Shown here piece by piece: positions 30,925 through 39,140 of a stretch of 64,000 nucleotides of DNA (positions within the stretch are counted from its first letter, which is position 1; every line of letters begins with the position of its first letter). The notes below the pieces were generated by a model. The model searched no databases and was not told where the DNA came from. It worked only from the letters and a program-made list of their open reading frames with translations. Source of the stretch: Streptantibioticus rubrisoli (GTDB lineage Bacteria; Actinomycetota; Actinomycetes; Streptomycetales; Streptomycetaceae); contig NZ_JANFNH010000004.1 in the NCBI RefSeq assembly GCF_024436055.1, positions 248,001 through 312,000 on the forward strand, given 5' to 3'. A program made the position numbers and the translations under genes.

Positions 30925-32087
30925 GCAGGGAACCGGTGGCCGTCATAGGGATCGGCCAGACCAAGCACGTCGCCGCCCGGCACGACGTCTCGATCGCCGG
31001 ACTGGTCCGGGAGGCGGCCCAACGGGCGCTGGCGGACGCCGAGTTGGGCTGGCGCGACATCGACGCCGTGGTCATCGGCAAGGCGCCGGACTTCTTCGAG
31101 GGCGTGATGATGCCCGAGCTGTACCTGGCCGATGCCCTGGGCGCGGTGGGCAAGCCCATGCTGCGGGTGCACACCGCGGGCTCGGTCGGCGGTTCCACGG
31201 CACTGGTGGCCGCCAATCTCGTCGCCGCCCGGGTCCACCGCACGGTGCTCACCCTCGCCTTCGAAAAACAGTCGGAATCCAACGCCATGTGGGGCCTGTC
31301 GCTGCCGATCCCGTTCCAGCAGCCACTGCTGGCGGGCGCGGGCGGTTTCTTCGCCCCGCACGTCAGGGCCTACATACGGCGCAGCGGCGCACCGGAGAGC
31401 GTGGGCTCGCTGGTCGCCTACAAGGACCGGCGCAACGCGCTGAAGAACCCGTACGCGCATGTCCGCGACCCGCAGATCACGCTGGAGAAGGTGCGTTCCT
31501 CGCCCATGCTGTGGGACCCCATTCGCTATCTGGAGACCTGCCCGTCCTCCGACGGCGCCTGCGCGCTGGTGCTCAGCGACACCACCGGGGCCCGGCGGGC
31601 GCCGCGTCCGCCCGCCTGGGTGCGCGGTGGCGCGATGCGCAGTGAGCCGACCATGTTCGCGGGCAAGGACTACGTCTCGCCGCGGGCCGGTCAGGACTGC
31701 GCCGCGGACGTCTACCGGCAGGCCGGGATCGGTGAACCGCGCCGGGAGATCGACGTGGTGGAGATGTACGTGCCGTTCTCCTGGTACGAGCCGATGTGGC
31801 TGGAGAACCTCGGCTTCGCGGCCGAGGGCGAGGGCTGGAAGCTCACCGAGGGCGGGGTGACCGAACTCGACGGCGATCTTCCGGTCAACCCGTCGGGCGG
31901 TGTGCTGTCCACCAATCCCATCGGTGCCTCCGGCATGATCCGGTTCGCCGAGGCCGCGTTGCAGGTGCGTGGGCAGGCGGGCGAACACCAGGTGGACGGC
32001 GCCCGGTTGGCGCTCGGCCACGCCTACGGCGGCGGTTCCCAGTTCTTCTCGATGTGGCTGGTGGGAAGCGAGCGTCCCGATGTGTGA
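30921..32087 (+). CDS. Thiolase-fold protein, Ltp3-like (putative sterol side-chain aldolase subunit)
   Basis: 388 aa, full thiolase length. VAVIGIGQTKHVAARHDVS starts the fold. The active-site loop reads VHTAGSVGGSTALVAA, so the nucleophilic cysteine is replaced. VVEMYVPFSWYEPMW, VNPSGGVLSTNPIGASGMIRFAEAA and LALGHAYGGGSQFF form the rest of the pocket. In Rhodococcus, Ltp3 and Ltp4 were described as aldol-lyases for C-24 branched sterol side chains. The ATG (30921) overlaps the previous stop. It ends the operon. Confidence 0.82.
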   Translation: MSREPVAVIGIGQTKHVAARHDVSIAGLVREAAQRALADAELGWRDIDAVVIGKAPDFFEGVMMPELYLADALGAVGKPMLRVHTAGSVGGSTALVAANLVAARVHRTVLTLAFEKQSESNAMWGLSLPIPFQQPLLAGAGGFFAPHVRAYIRRSGAPESVGSLVAYKDRRNALKNPYAHVRDPQITLEKVRSSPMLWDPIRYLETCPSSDGACALVLSDTTGARRAPRPPAWVRGGAMRSEPTMFAGKDYVSPRAGQDCAADVYRQAGIGEPRREIDVVEMYVPFSWYEPMWLENLGFAAEGEGWKLTEGGVTELDGDLPVNPSGGVLSTNPIGASGMIRFAEAALQVRGQAGEHQVDGARLALGHAYGGGSQFFSMWLVGSERPDV

Positions 32088-32179
32088 CCGCAGGGCCGTC
32101 CGGCCTCGGTGAACGGCTGTCGGGCACCGCCCGCCCTCGCTAGGCTGGGCCGCGGACATCAATGCCGGAAGGAGCGGAC

Positions 32180-32419
32180 GTGGCTGACAGCAAGACCGGA
32201 CAGCCCTTGGCCAGCGGGAAGAAGCCGCAACTCGATCTGTCGGGGGCGGTATGGCAGGCCAGCAACCAGGGGAAGGGCGATGTGCAGATCGCCTTCGTGG
32301 AGGGCTACATCGCCATGCGTGACGGTCGCAACCCGGACGGCCCTTCGCTGATCTTCACCCCGGCGGAGTGGAACGCCTTCGTACTCGGCGCCCGGGACGG
32401 TGAGTTCGACCTCACCTGA
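32180..32419 (+). CDS. DUF397 protein
   Basis: 79 aa from GTG 32180, which follows GGAAGGAG (an upstream in-frame ATG at 32162 would leave this ribosome site inside the gene). GAVWQASNQGKGDVQIAFVEGYIAMRDGRNPDGPSLIFTPAEWNAFVLGARDGEFDL has the typical DUF397 order: a first WxxS-like element, then VAMRDS-like and LxFTxxEWxAFxxGxxxGEFD. DUF397 proteins are small partners of XRE regulators (WhiJ/BldB-like systems) in streptomycetes. No XRE gene is adjacent, so this is an orphan. Confidence 0.85.
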   Translation: MADSKTGQPLASGKKPQLDLSGAVWQASNQGKGDVQIAFVEGYIAMRDGRNPDGPSLIFTPAEWNAFVLGARDGEFDLT

Positions 32420-32681
32420 CCATTCTGGCCAACACCTTCGGCAGCTCGCCCTCATGGACGACGGTGAGCTGCCGGGTGACCCGGGTGACCACCACAGACA
32501 GATCGTGTGAGCGCGGGGATCCGCCGGTCGGCGGCGATCACCGCGAGTCCGGTACGGATCGGGATCCCGGTGGAAGGCGGCGAGTTGGACGGGGGTGCCG
32601 CCACAGTTCGGCCGGGCCGTACTGCAACTCCTCGTCGTCCAGGGGCAGTTCGAGCTGATCTGCCTGGGCGCGGACCGCGGT
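32420..32681 (-). pseudogene. Possible frameshifted minus-strand relic
   Basis: On the minus strand, three frames in succession give protein-like pieces: QADQLELPLDDEELQYGPAELW, then TGLAVIAADRRIPAL, then DLSVVVTRVTRQLTVVHEGE followed by LPKVLARMVR and a stop at 32421. They would join only with frameshifts. The family is not recognised. Confidence 0.3.
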
Positions 32682-33006
32682 GGCATCCTGAGCGATGTTG
32701 GGCTTGTCATCGTCCCTGTGCGGGAGAACCGGTCCTTCGACCACTACTTCGGCGCCCTCGAGGACGACCGTGGCTTCGGTGCTCCGCCCCTGTCGCAGAT
32801 AGCTGACAGGACTGCTTCAATGCGCTGACCCACGGCGGCGGCCCCCTACGACATCGACGCGCACGGTCCGCCCCTTCGGCCCCGCAGCGGTTCATTCACG
32901 GTCCAGCCGGGCGGGACGCGGACGGTCGTCCTCAGCGTCGCCCCGGACGGTGGATGCGACTCCTCGTTCACCGCCGACGGCTTCGAGCGGCGGTTCGCGG
33001 GACGTA
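32682..33006 (+). pseudogene. Phospholipase C-type phosphoesterase, internally deleted remnant
   Basis: One frame holds two pieces of the bacterial phospholipase C family (about 680 aa when intact). GLVIVPVRENRSFDHYFGAL followed by EDDRGFGAP is the N-terminal metal-site motif. After a stop codon (32826-32828) comes YDIDAHGPPLRPRSG and FTVQPGGTRTVVLSVAPDGG...FERRFAGRT, the end of the C-terminal domain that closes these proteins. The roughly 550 residues between are missing, and there is no signal peptide or start. This is a dead gene left by an internal deletion. Confidence 0.7.
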
Positions 33007-33138
33007 CGTACCGTCGGCGCAGCGCGCCCGGCGCACCGCGACCACGTGGGTCAAGGCCGGGGCACACCCGTCGCCCCCGGCGGGGGCGCCCCTCATCCCC
33101 GGACTCGCTCGCGCGCCCGGGGCACGTACCATGTGCGC

Positions 33139-33639
33139 ATGTCCTTCCTCCGCCGACGCAGCGCCGCCACGCCCACCGGCCCGGACTTCGACGTTCTGGC
33201 CATGGACCCGGGTGACTGGCCGGGCAACCTCGGGGCGGGGCTGCTGCCCGGACCCGACGGCAGCTGCCAGGGCATCTTCCTGCGCTACGACCTGTTCGGC
33301 GGTCGCGGCCCCGCCATGCTGATCGGCAACCTGCCGGAGGGCTCGCCCGCCCGCGAGCTGGCCGAGGGACAGGTGCCGTTCGAGGTGGCGCAGCTGCTCG
33401 CGGCGCTCGGCAACGACGAGCCGGTGCACGAGGTGGAGCGCGAGGACACCCCGGTGATGCACGGCGACAGCCTGCTGATCGTCCGCCGCATCAAGGTCAG
33501 CGAGAGCCGCATCGCCTGCGCCCAGTTCGACCGTAGTGACGGTGTCCAGGTCACCATCGCCACCTGGGACCGGCCGATCACCGACGACCTGTACCAGCTG
33601 CTCAAGCCGCTCCCGGCGGAGATGTTCCAGCAGGGCTGA
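33139..33639 (+). CDS. Hypothetical protein of unknown function
   Basis: 166 aa, soluble, mixed alpha/beta. Segments: FDVLAMDPGDWPGNLGAGLLPGPDGSCQGIFLRYDLFGGRGPAMLIGNLPEG, ARELAEGQVPFEVAQLLAALG, DTPVMHGDSLLIVRRIKVSESRIACAQFDRSDGVQVTIATW. No known motif. An in-frame GTG two codons upstream is an alternative start. No clear ribosome site, so it may be leaderless. It ends at a strong bidirectional terminator. Confidence 0.7.
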   Translation: MSFLRRRSAATPTGPDFDVLAMDPGDWPGNLGAGLLPGPDGSCQGIFLRYDLFGGRGPAMLIGNLPEGSPARELAEGQVPFEVAQLLAALGNDEPVHEVEREDTPVMHGDSLLIVRRIKVSESRIACAQFDRSDGVQVTIATWDRPITDDLYQLLKPLPAEMFQQG

Positions 33640-33647
33640 ACGCGAAG

Positions 33648-33677
33648 CGGCGCCCTCGGTTCCGACCGAGGGCGCCG
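33648..33677. terminator. Strong bidirectional terminator
   Basis: CGGCGCCCTCGGT (33648-33660) and ACCGAGGGCGCCG (33665-33677) form a perfect 13-bp stem with a 4-nt loop, followed by TTGTCTTG, between convergent genes. Confidence 0.85.
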
Positions 33678-33694
33678 TTGTCTTGCGCGCCGGA

Positions 33695-35713
33695 TCAGTC
33701 GCCCGTGGACGGGTGGATCACCACGTCGTCCGCCCTGACGTAGGCGATCCGGTGGCCGAACTGGATCTCGTAGTAGAACACCTTGCCGCGCACCCAGGTC
33801 TGCCTGGACCGGTCGAAGGACGGTGAGAAGAGGTACTCGCCGCGCATCCAGTCGCCGATCACATACCGCTGGCCAGCGGGTAGCGCGTACTGCAGCGGCA
33901 CTAGCTGCTGCGCGGTGACGCCCCGCGGGTACGCGGACGGCTCCGGAAAGGCCCGGCCGTACACCGGGACCGAGGGGCGGCCGGGCTTCGGGGTGACCAC
34001 CCAGCCGCGTCTGCCGATCGCCACGGGGGCGCTGTGCGGGTTGTGGAGCCACGCCTTCTGGCCCAGGTACCAGATGGCCGTCCAGTCGCCGCGCTGGTCG
34101 GCCACCGCGAACTGCTGCCCGGTTGAGGCGCGGGCTCCGGTGTCGTTCACGCCGGTCGTGGAGTCACCGTTCGGGTGCAGCCCGACGTCCCTGACCAGCG
34201 GCGCGGTCTCGCTGGGCGCGCTGTGGAGCCGGACCGCCCCGGAACCGTGCGGCGCGCACGACAGGTCCCTGCCGCCGCAGTCGGTGAAGAACGGCTGGTT
34301 GGCCTCGTAGTCCGGGTCGATCACCACCAGCCCGCCGCCCGCGCCGGGAGACGGCTGGAACGGCACGCCCATCAGCTCGAAGTAGTGCGCCCAGTCCCAG
34401 TACGGACCCGGATCGGTGTGCATGGTCGCGACGGTGGACGGCTCGGTGCCCGGCACGTTGTCATGGCCCAGGATGTGCTGACGGTCCAGCGGGATCCGGT
34501 ACTTGTGCGCCAGGTACCGCACCAGGCGGGCCGAGGTGCGGTACATCGCCTCGGTGTACCAGGCGTCCGGATCGGCCAGGAACCCCTCGTGTTCGACGCC
34601 GATCGACTTGGAGTTGACGTACCAGTTGCCCGAGTGCCAGCCCACGTCCTTGGTGCTCATGTGCTCCGCGATGTGGCCGTCGAAGGAGCGCACGGTGTAG
34701 TGCCACCCCAGGTAGCGCGGGTCCGACACCAGCTTGAGCGTGGTGTCCCAGGTGCCCTCGGTGTCATGGATGACGATGTAGTCCACCGAGGAGTCGTGCG
34801 GCCGGTTGGTCACATCGTGGTTGCCGTAGTCGTTGGCGTCCGGCCCGTACCGGGCGTAGGGCGCCGGGACCCACTCGCAGGCCACCAACTGCGGGCACTC
34901 GGTGTTCCTGGCGTCCGCGGTGCGCAGGCCCAGTTTGGCGGCCTGCTTGGGATCGGGCTTGACGTTCGGCTGGGCGGCCAGCGTGAGGTGCTGGCCGCTG
35001 TCGGTGGTACGGGACGCGCCGTCGTGGATGGTCTGGAAGACATCGGTCGCGAAGTTCACCGCGGTGGCCGTGTCATCGGCGCCCGAGTAGCGGGCCACCG
35101 CGCCGAACCAGGCGGACGGACCGGCGCTCAGCGGCTGGCCGAGCGCCTGCTGGTAGTAGGCCAGCAGCGCCGCGCCGCCCGCGATGTTGGCGGCCGGATC
35201 GGTGCGCAGCCGGTCGTCGGGCAGCCCGGTCAGCTGGGCCGCCTGGTCGGCGGTCCGCAACGACGGGGGCAGCACCCGGTCCTGGGGCAGTGTGACGGTG
35301 CCGGGGCTCAGCCGGGAGCGGGCGGGGTCACCACGGGTGTCGCCCGCCGCGTCACCGTCGGTGCGGTAGCGGGACTGGGCGATCGCGGTACGGGCGTCGG
35401 TCAGGTGCATGGGGCCGTAGCCGCCGCTGACGCTGGGCCGCCCGGCATGAGCGTCCCAGCGCGACTCCAGATACGAGACGCCGAGCAGCACGCTCAGCGG
35501 TACGTGGTACTGCTGTGCGGCCTGGGCGAAGGCCTGCTGGAGCGGCTCGGGGCGCGGTGGGGTGGTGGCGTCGACCCGTGGGGCCGCGCAGAACACCGGG
35601 AGCAGTGCGGCGGCGGTGGCCACGGACAGCAGCGTGGGCCATGGGCCACGGCGTCCGGGGTGTGGGGATGCGGAGCCTCGCAAAGCAGCCTCCCTGGGTC
35701 TGGCGCGTTCCAC
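33695..35713 (-). CDS. Secreted transglycosylase-like / N-acetylmuramoyl-L-alanine amidase
   Basis: 672 aa. A signal peptide (LLSVATAAALLPVFCAAP) leads to a lysozyme-like domain (about 55-250) with YHVPLSVLLGVSYLESRWDAHAG (glutamate in YLESRW as the likely acid) and GYGPMHLTDARTA. An Amidase_2 domain (about 300-470) has VIHDTEGTWDTTL, GWHYTVRSFDGHIAEH, SIGVEHEGF and ILGHDNVPGTEPS, with zinc-ligand histidines in the first and last motifs. A C-terminal SH3-like region (VRLHSAPSETAPLVRDVGLHP) completes it. It should cut both glycan and peptide bonds of peptidoglycan outside the cell. The GTG start at 35713 is inferred from the signal peptide. Confidence 0.88.
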   Translation of the reverse strand: MERARPREAALRGSASPHPGRRGPWPTLLSVATAAALLPVFCAAPRVDATTPPRPEPLQQAFAQAAQQYHVPLSVLLGVSYLESRWDAHAGRPSVSGGYGPMHLTDARTAIAQSRYRTDGDAAGDTRGDPARSRLSPGTVTLPQDRVLPPSLRTADQAAQLTGLPDDRLRTDPAANIAGGAALLAYYQQALGQPLSAGPSAWFGAVARYSGADDTATAVNFATDVFQTIHDGASRTTDSGQHLTLAAQPNVKPDPKQAAKLGLRTADARNTECPQLVACEWVPAPYARYGPDANDYGNHDVTNRPHDSSVDYIVIHDTEGTWDTTLKLVSDPRYLGWHYTVRSFDGHIAEHMSTKDVGWHSGNWYVNSKSIGVEHEGFLADPDAWYTEAMYRTSARLVRYLAHKYRIPLDRQHILGHDNVPGTEPSTVATMHTDPGPYWDWAHYFELMGVPFQPSPGAGGGLVVIDPDYEANQPFFTDCGGRDLSCAPHGSGAVRLHSAPSETAPLVRDVGLHPNGDSTTGVNDTGARASTGQQFAVADQRGDWTAIWYLGQKAWLHNPHSAPVAIGRRGWVVTPKPGRPSVPVYGRAFPEPSAYPRGVTAQQLVPLQYALPAGQRYVIGDWMRGEYLFSPSFDRSRQTWVRGKVFYYEIQFGHRIAYVRADDVVIHPSTGD

Positions 35714-35809
35714 ATGGGCGGAGTCACAGGCGTACCGGCTGTCTGATGGTCAGTCAAACATCCGTGCTCTCGGTGTTTCCGCTGGTCCAGGACGGCTGAT
35801 GGGCACGTC

Positions 35810-35844
35810 AATGCCCGTGCCGGGGGTTTCCCGGCACGGGCATT
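35810..35844 (-). terminator. Terminator downstream of the APH-type gene
   Basis: A perfect 15-bp stem, AATGCCCGTGCCGGG (35810-35824) with CCCGGCACGGGCATT (35830-35844), loop of 5. It lies 125 bp past the stop of the minus-strand kinase gene. Confidence 0.75.
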
Positions 35845-35968
35845 CACGCCCGCACGGCTTCGGCGGGCCAGCCTTCGATGCCCGGATTTTGGGCCGTCCG
35901 GATGACGCTGTCCGGGGGACGCGGGAGGGCTGCGGTGGTGTGCTTCGCGCGATGTGGCGCCGGGTGGT

Positions 35969-37120
35969 TCAGCGGGTGCCCACGGCTGCCCGTACCGCGC
36001 GGCGGGCCATCCCGCAGTCGTCGTGGAGGCGGCGCAGCAGGAGCCGTTGCTCCTCACCAGCCTCGGCTGCGCCCGGGGCGGCCGGGCCGGTGCCGTGCAT
36101 GGAGCGCTGTACCGCCGTCTCGTAGGTGCGGATCTCCCGGGTCAGCACCAGCATCAGGTTCACCAGGAAGGCGTCCCGCCACGCGGGTCCGGCGGACTGG
36201 GCGAGCTGGCTGATGTGACGCCGCGTCACCGGATCGTCGCCCAGCACCGACCACAGCACCGCCAGGTCGTACCCCGGCAGGTACCAGCCGGCGTGCTCCC
36301 AGTCCACCAGGACCGGGCCGGTCGGCGAGAGCAGCACGTTGGAGAGCAGGGCATCGCCATGGCAGAACTGCCAGGGGCCGTGGCCGCCGAAGTCCCGGGC
36401 CAGGCCGCGTAGCAGCTTCTGCAGGTCGCCCAGGTCGCGGTCGGTGAGCAGCCCGAGCTCATGGAAGCGCGCGAGCCGGGTGCCGTACTCAAGGGGGCGT
36501 TTGAATGCGTCGGCGGGCGGCTGCCACTGGTTGATCCGGCAGATGGCGCCGAGCGCGGCTCGTATGTCGGCGCGCGGCGGGGCCTCGACGGGATGCCGCT
36601 GGAGCGCCGCGACCCGGCCGGGCATCCGTTCCATCACCAGGGTGCAGCTGTCCGGATCGGCGGCGACCAGGCGCGGCACCCGGACCGGGGGGCGGTGCCG
36701 GACGAACGTCCGGTACGCCGCTATCTCCTGCCTGAACTGCTTCTGCCATACCGGCGAGTGGTCCAGCAGGCACTTGGCGACGGCCGGGCTGCGCCCCGCC
36801 GTGCCCACCAGGAGCACCGAGCGGCTGGTGCGCCGCATCACCTGCGCCGGGGTGAACTCCGGGCAGATCCTTTGGACGGAGGCGATCGCCGAGCGCAGCG
36901 GCGCGCCCTGGGGGCCGGTCACATCGAGCCTCCCGCTGAGCGGGTGGGAGGCCGCGGCCGGAATGCCGCGCGGCCGCCCGGCGCCACGGCCCGCCGCGGC
37001 CGCGTACGAGGGGTCCAGGAACGGCTCGGTGGAGGCGGCCCGGGGGCGCGCCACGAGGCCTGGCCCACGCGGGGCGAGCGGCCGGGGTGGGGCGGACACG
37101 GAGGACGATGCTGAGTACAT
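35969..37120 (-). CDS. Aminoglycoside/choline phosphotransferase-family kinase
   Basis: 383 aa. An N-terminal Pro/Ala-rich tail of about 65 residues precedes an APH-type kinase fold: [19 protein letters not shown] (ATP lysine), [12 protein letters not shown] (hinge), the Brenner motif [19 protein letters not shown] and the metal motif [21 protein letters not shown]. Substrates of this superfamily range from aminoglycosides to choline, homoserine and sugars. No resistance context is visible, so a metabolic or regulatory kinase is more likely. The start at 37120 is uncertain because no strong ribosome site is seen. Confidence 0.8.
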   Translation of the reverse strand: MYSASSSVSAPPRPLAPRGPGLVARPRAASTEPFLDPSYAAAAGRGAGRPRGIPAAASHPLSGRLDVTGPQGAPLRSAIASVQRICPEFTPAQVMRRTSRSVLLVGTAGRSPAVAKCLLDHSPVWQKQFRQEIAAYRTFVRHRPPVRVPRLVAADPDSCTLVMERMPGRVAALQRHPVEAPPRADIRAALGAICRINQWQPPADAFKRPLEYGTRLARFHELGLLTDRDLGDLQKLLRGLARDFGGHGPWQFCHGDALLSNVLLSPTGPVLVDWEHAGWYLPGYDLAVLWSVLGDDPVTRRHISQLAQSAGPAWRDAFLVNLMLVLTREIRTYETAVQRSMHGTGPAAPGAAEAGEEQRLLLRRLHDDCGMARRAVRAAVGTR

Positions 37121-37508
37121 GGGGTGGTAACAGATCCCTTCGTGTGCCTGGGGAATGCTTCTGGCTCGTTGGGGGCGGCACTCATCGGTTCGGCGCAAGC
37201 CGGCCCGGCGGGTTCCCCAACCGGCCTCCGCACCCTGGGGGAATGCGGCTGCCGGGCGCCAACTCGGCGCACGCCGGTACCCAACGCACCGGTACCCAAC
37301 GAACTGACAGGCGAGCTGACAGGCGAACTGAGAGGGCACCGGCGCCCGAGCACCCGCGCTCCGGATGGGCCGGGGAGGCGCGTTCCTACATCACACCCAT
37401 CCGCGGGTGGTGAACCACGTAGCGGACCCTGGCGGACCCTGGCGAATACTCCCAGGGCGTTCCTTCGGCCACTACTGTCAACTGTGCCGAGGAACCTGGG
37501 GGCTTGAC
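37121..37508. promoter_or_regulatory. Divergent promoter region with two small tandem repeats
   Basis: 388 bp between the divergent kinase and NsdA-like genes. CCGGTACCCAACG occurs at 37274-37286 and 37289-37301 (15-bp period). Directly after it, GARCTGACAGGC occurs at 37301-37312 and 37313-37324, with a partial third copy (12-bp period). These may be binding sites for a regulator or a small slippage array. Confidence 0.4.
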
Positions 37509-38996
37509 GTGACCAAGGAAGCCAACACCCGTCTCGCGGATCTGTTCGGACTCACCGGCTGGTCCAAAGGCGAGCTCGCGAGGATGGTCAACAGGCAGGC
37601 GGCCGCGATGGGCCACCCGCAACTGTCGACGGACACCTCCCGTGTGCGCCGCTGGATCGAGACCGGTGAGACGCCGCGCGATCCGGTGCCGAAAGTGCTG
37701 GCCGCCCTGTTCACCGAGCGCCTCGGCCGTGTCGTGACCATCGAGGATCTCGGGTTCCGCCGTCCCCGCCGACGCGGGGGTGATCCGCAGGCAGCCGAAA
37801 GCCTGCCGTGGCCACCGGAGCGAACCGCAGCGGTCCTCACCGAATTCACGGGAATGGACCTTATGCTCAACCGACGCGGTCTGGTGGGCGCGGGCGCCGC
37901 GCTCGCCGCAGGCTCTGCACTGAGTAGCGCCATGTACGAGTGGCTGCACACCGACCCTGCCCTGTCAGCCGACGCCCCCGTATTCGACGACCCCCTGCAC
38001 GCCGCCAAGGCCACCACCGCGGGCTATGACCGCTATGAGGCGGCGCCCGTGGGCTCCGAGGAGATCGAGGCGCTGGAGCATTCCGTGGAGGTGTTCCGCG
38101 CCTGGGACGCCTCACGCGGCGGAGGACTCCAGCGCAAGGCGGTCGTCGGACAGCTCAACGAGGTGGGGGGCATGCTCTCCTACCGTCATCCGGCCCATCT
38201 GCAACGCCGGTTGTGGGGGGTGGCGGCCAACCTGGCGTGTCTGGCCGGGTGGATGTCGCACGACGTGGGGTTGGAGCCCACCGCCCAGAAGTACTTCGTG
38301 ATCGCCGCGCACGCGGCCCGCGAAGGCGGTGACCGGCCCCGGGCCGGTGAGGCGATGTCCCGCGCCGCCCGCCAGATGGTCCATCTGGGCCGCCCGGACG
38401 ACGCGTTGGACCTGATGAAGCTCGCCCAGTCCGGCTCGGGCGAACAGGCCCTGCCACGCACCCGCGCCATGCTCCAGACCATCGAGGCCTGGGCGCTGGC
38501 GGCCAAGGGACGCGGCCAGGCGATGCGGCGCACACTGGGCCAGGCCGAGGACCTGTTCGTCTCCGACAAGGGCGATGTACCGCCGCCGTGCTGGATGCAG
38601 AACTTCGACGAGGCCGATCTGCACGGCATGCAGGCCCTGGCGTTCCGCACGCTCGCCGAGCACGATCCATCGGCCGCGCTGCCCGCGCAACACCACGCCC
38701 AGCAGGCACTGGAGTTGCGCAGGGCGGGGCACGAGCGGTCCCGGATCTTCGACTACATCTCCATGGCCTCGGCCTGCTTCATCGCCGACGACCCGGAGCA
38801 GGCCGACCGTTACGCCCGGCTCGCGCTGCTCAGCATCGGCCAGACGTCGTCCCACCGCACCTGGGACCGGCTGCGTGAGATGTACCGGCTGACCGGGCGG
38901 TACGCCACGTACCCGACGATCCAGGAACTGCGCGACGAGATCCGCACCCTGTTGCCGAAGAAGCCCGGGACAAAGGACGGCACCGCCAGCGTGTAG
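37509..38996 (+). CDS. NsdA-like TPR regulator
   Basis: 495 aa. The N-terminus LADLFGLTGWSKGELARMVNRQAAAMG, then STDTSRVRRWIETGETPRDPVPKVLAALFTERLGRVVTIEDLG is an XRE-like DNA-binding segment characteristic of NsdA and its paralogues. A hydrophobic segment with LMLNRRGLVGAGAALAAGSAL follows, then helical TPR-type repeats to the end. In S. coelicolor, nsdA is a negative regulator of sporulation and antibiotic production. Streptomycetes hold several paralogues (for example nsdB), so the exact orthologue is open. The GTG start follows CTGGGGG. Confidence 0.85.
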   Translation: MTKEANTRLADLFGLTGWSKGELARMVNRQAAAMGHPQLSTDTSRVRRWIETGETPRDPVPKVLAALFTERLGRVVTIEDLGFRRPRRRGGDPQAAESLPWPPERTAAVLTEFTGMDLMLNRRGLVGAGAALAAGSALSSAMYEWLHTDPALSADAPVFDDPLHAAKATTAGYDRYEAAPVGSEEIEALEHSVEVFRAWDASRGGGLQRKAVVGQLNEVGGMLSYRHPAHLQRRLWGVAANLACLAGWMSHDVGLEPTAQKYFVIAAHAAREGGDRPRAGEAMSRAARQMVHLGRPDDALDLMKLAQSGSGEQALPRTRAMLQTIEAWALAAKGRGQAMRRTLGQAEDLFVSDKGDVPPPCWMQNFDEADLHGMQALAFRTLAEHDPSAALPAQHHAQQALELRRAGHERSRIFDYISMASACFIADDPEQADRYARLALLSIGQTSSHRTWDRLREMYRLTGRYATYPTIQELRDEIRTLLPKKPGTKDGTASV

Positions 38997-39140
38997 CGCT
39001 ACCGGCGGCGTCGCCGACCCACGCCGACAGGGGCGGAAACGCCGGTCCATTAGCGTCTCAAGGGATTCGTCTCAACGGAATTCAGGGCCAGCTAACAGGA
39101 GCCAGCCAACAACAGGAGCCTGCTAACAGCAGAACAGCAC

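Noticed and set aside
26391-32087. Complete cholesterol degradation locus
   Set aside because: No ring-opening, P450 or Mce4 genes are in the window. Only side-chain functions are supported.
35969-37120. Antibiotic-resistance aminoglycoside phosphotransferase
   Set aside because: The superfamily is broad, no resistance or antibiotic genes are adjacent, and the long disordered N-terminus is atypical of resistance enzymes.
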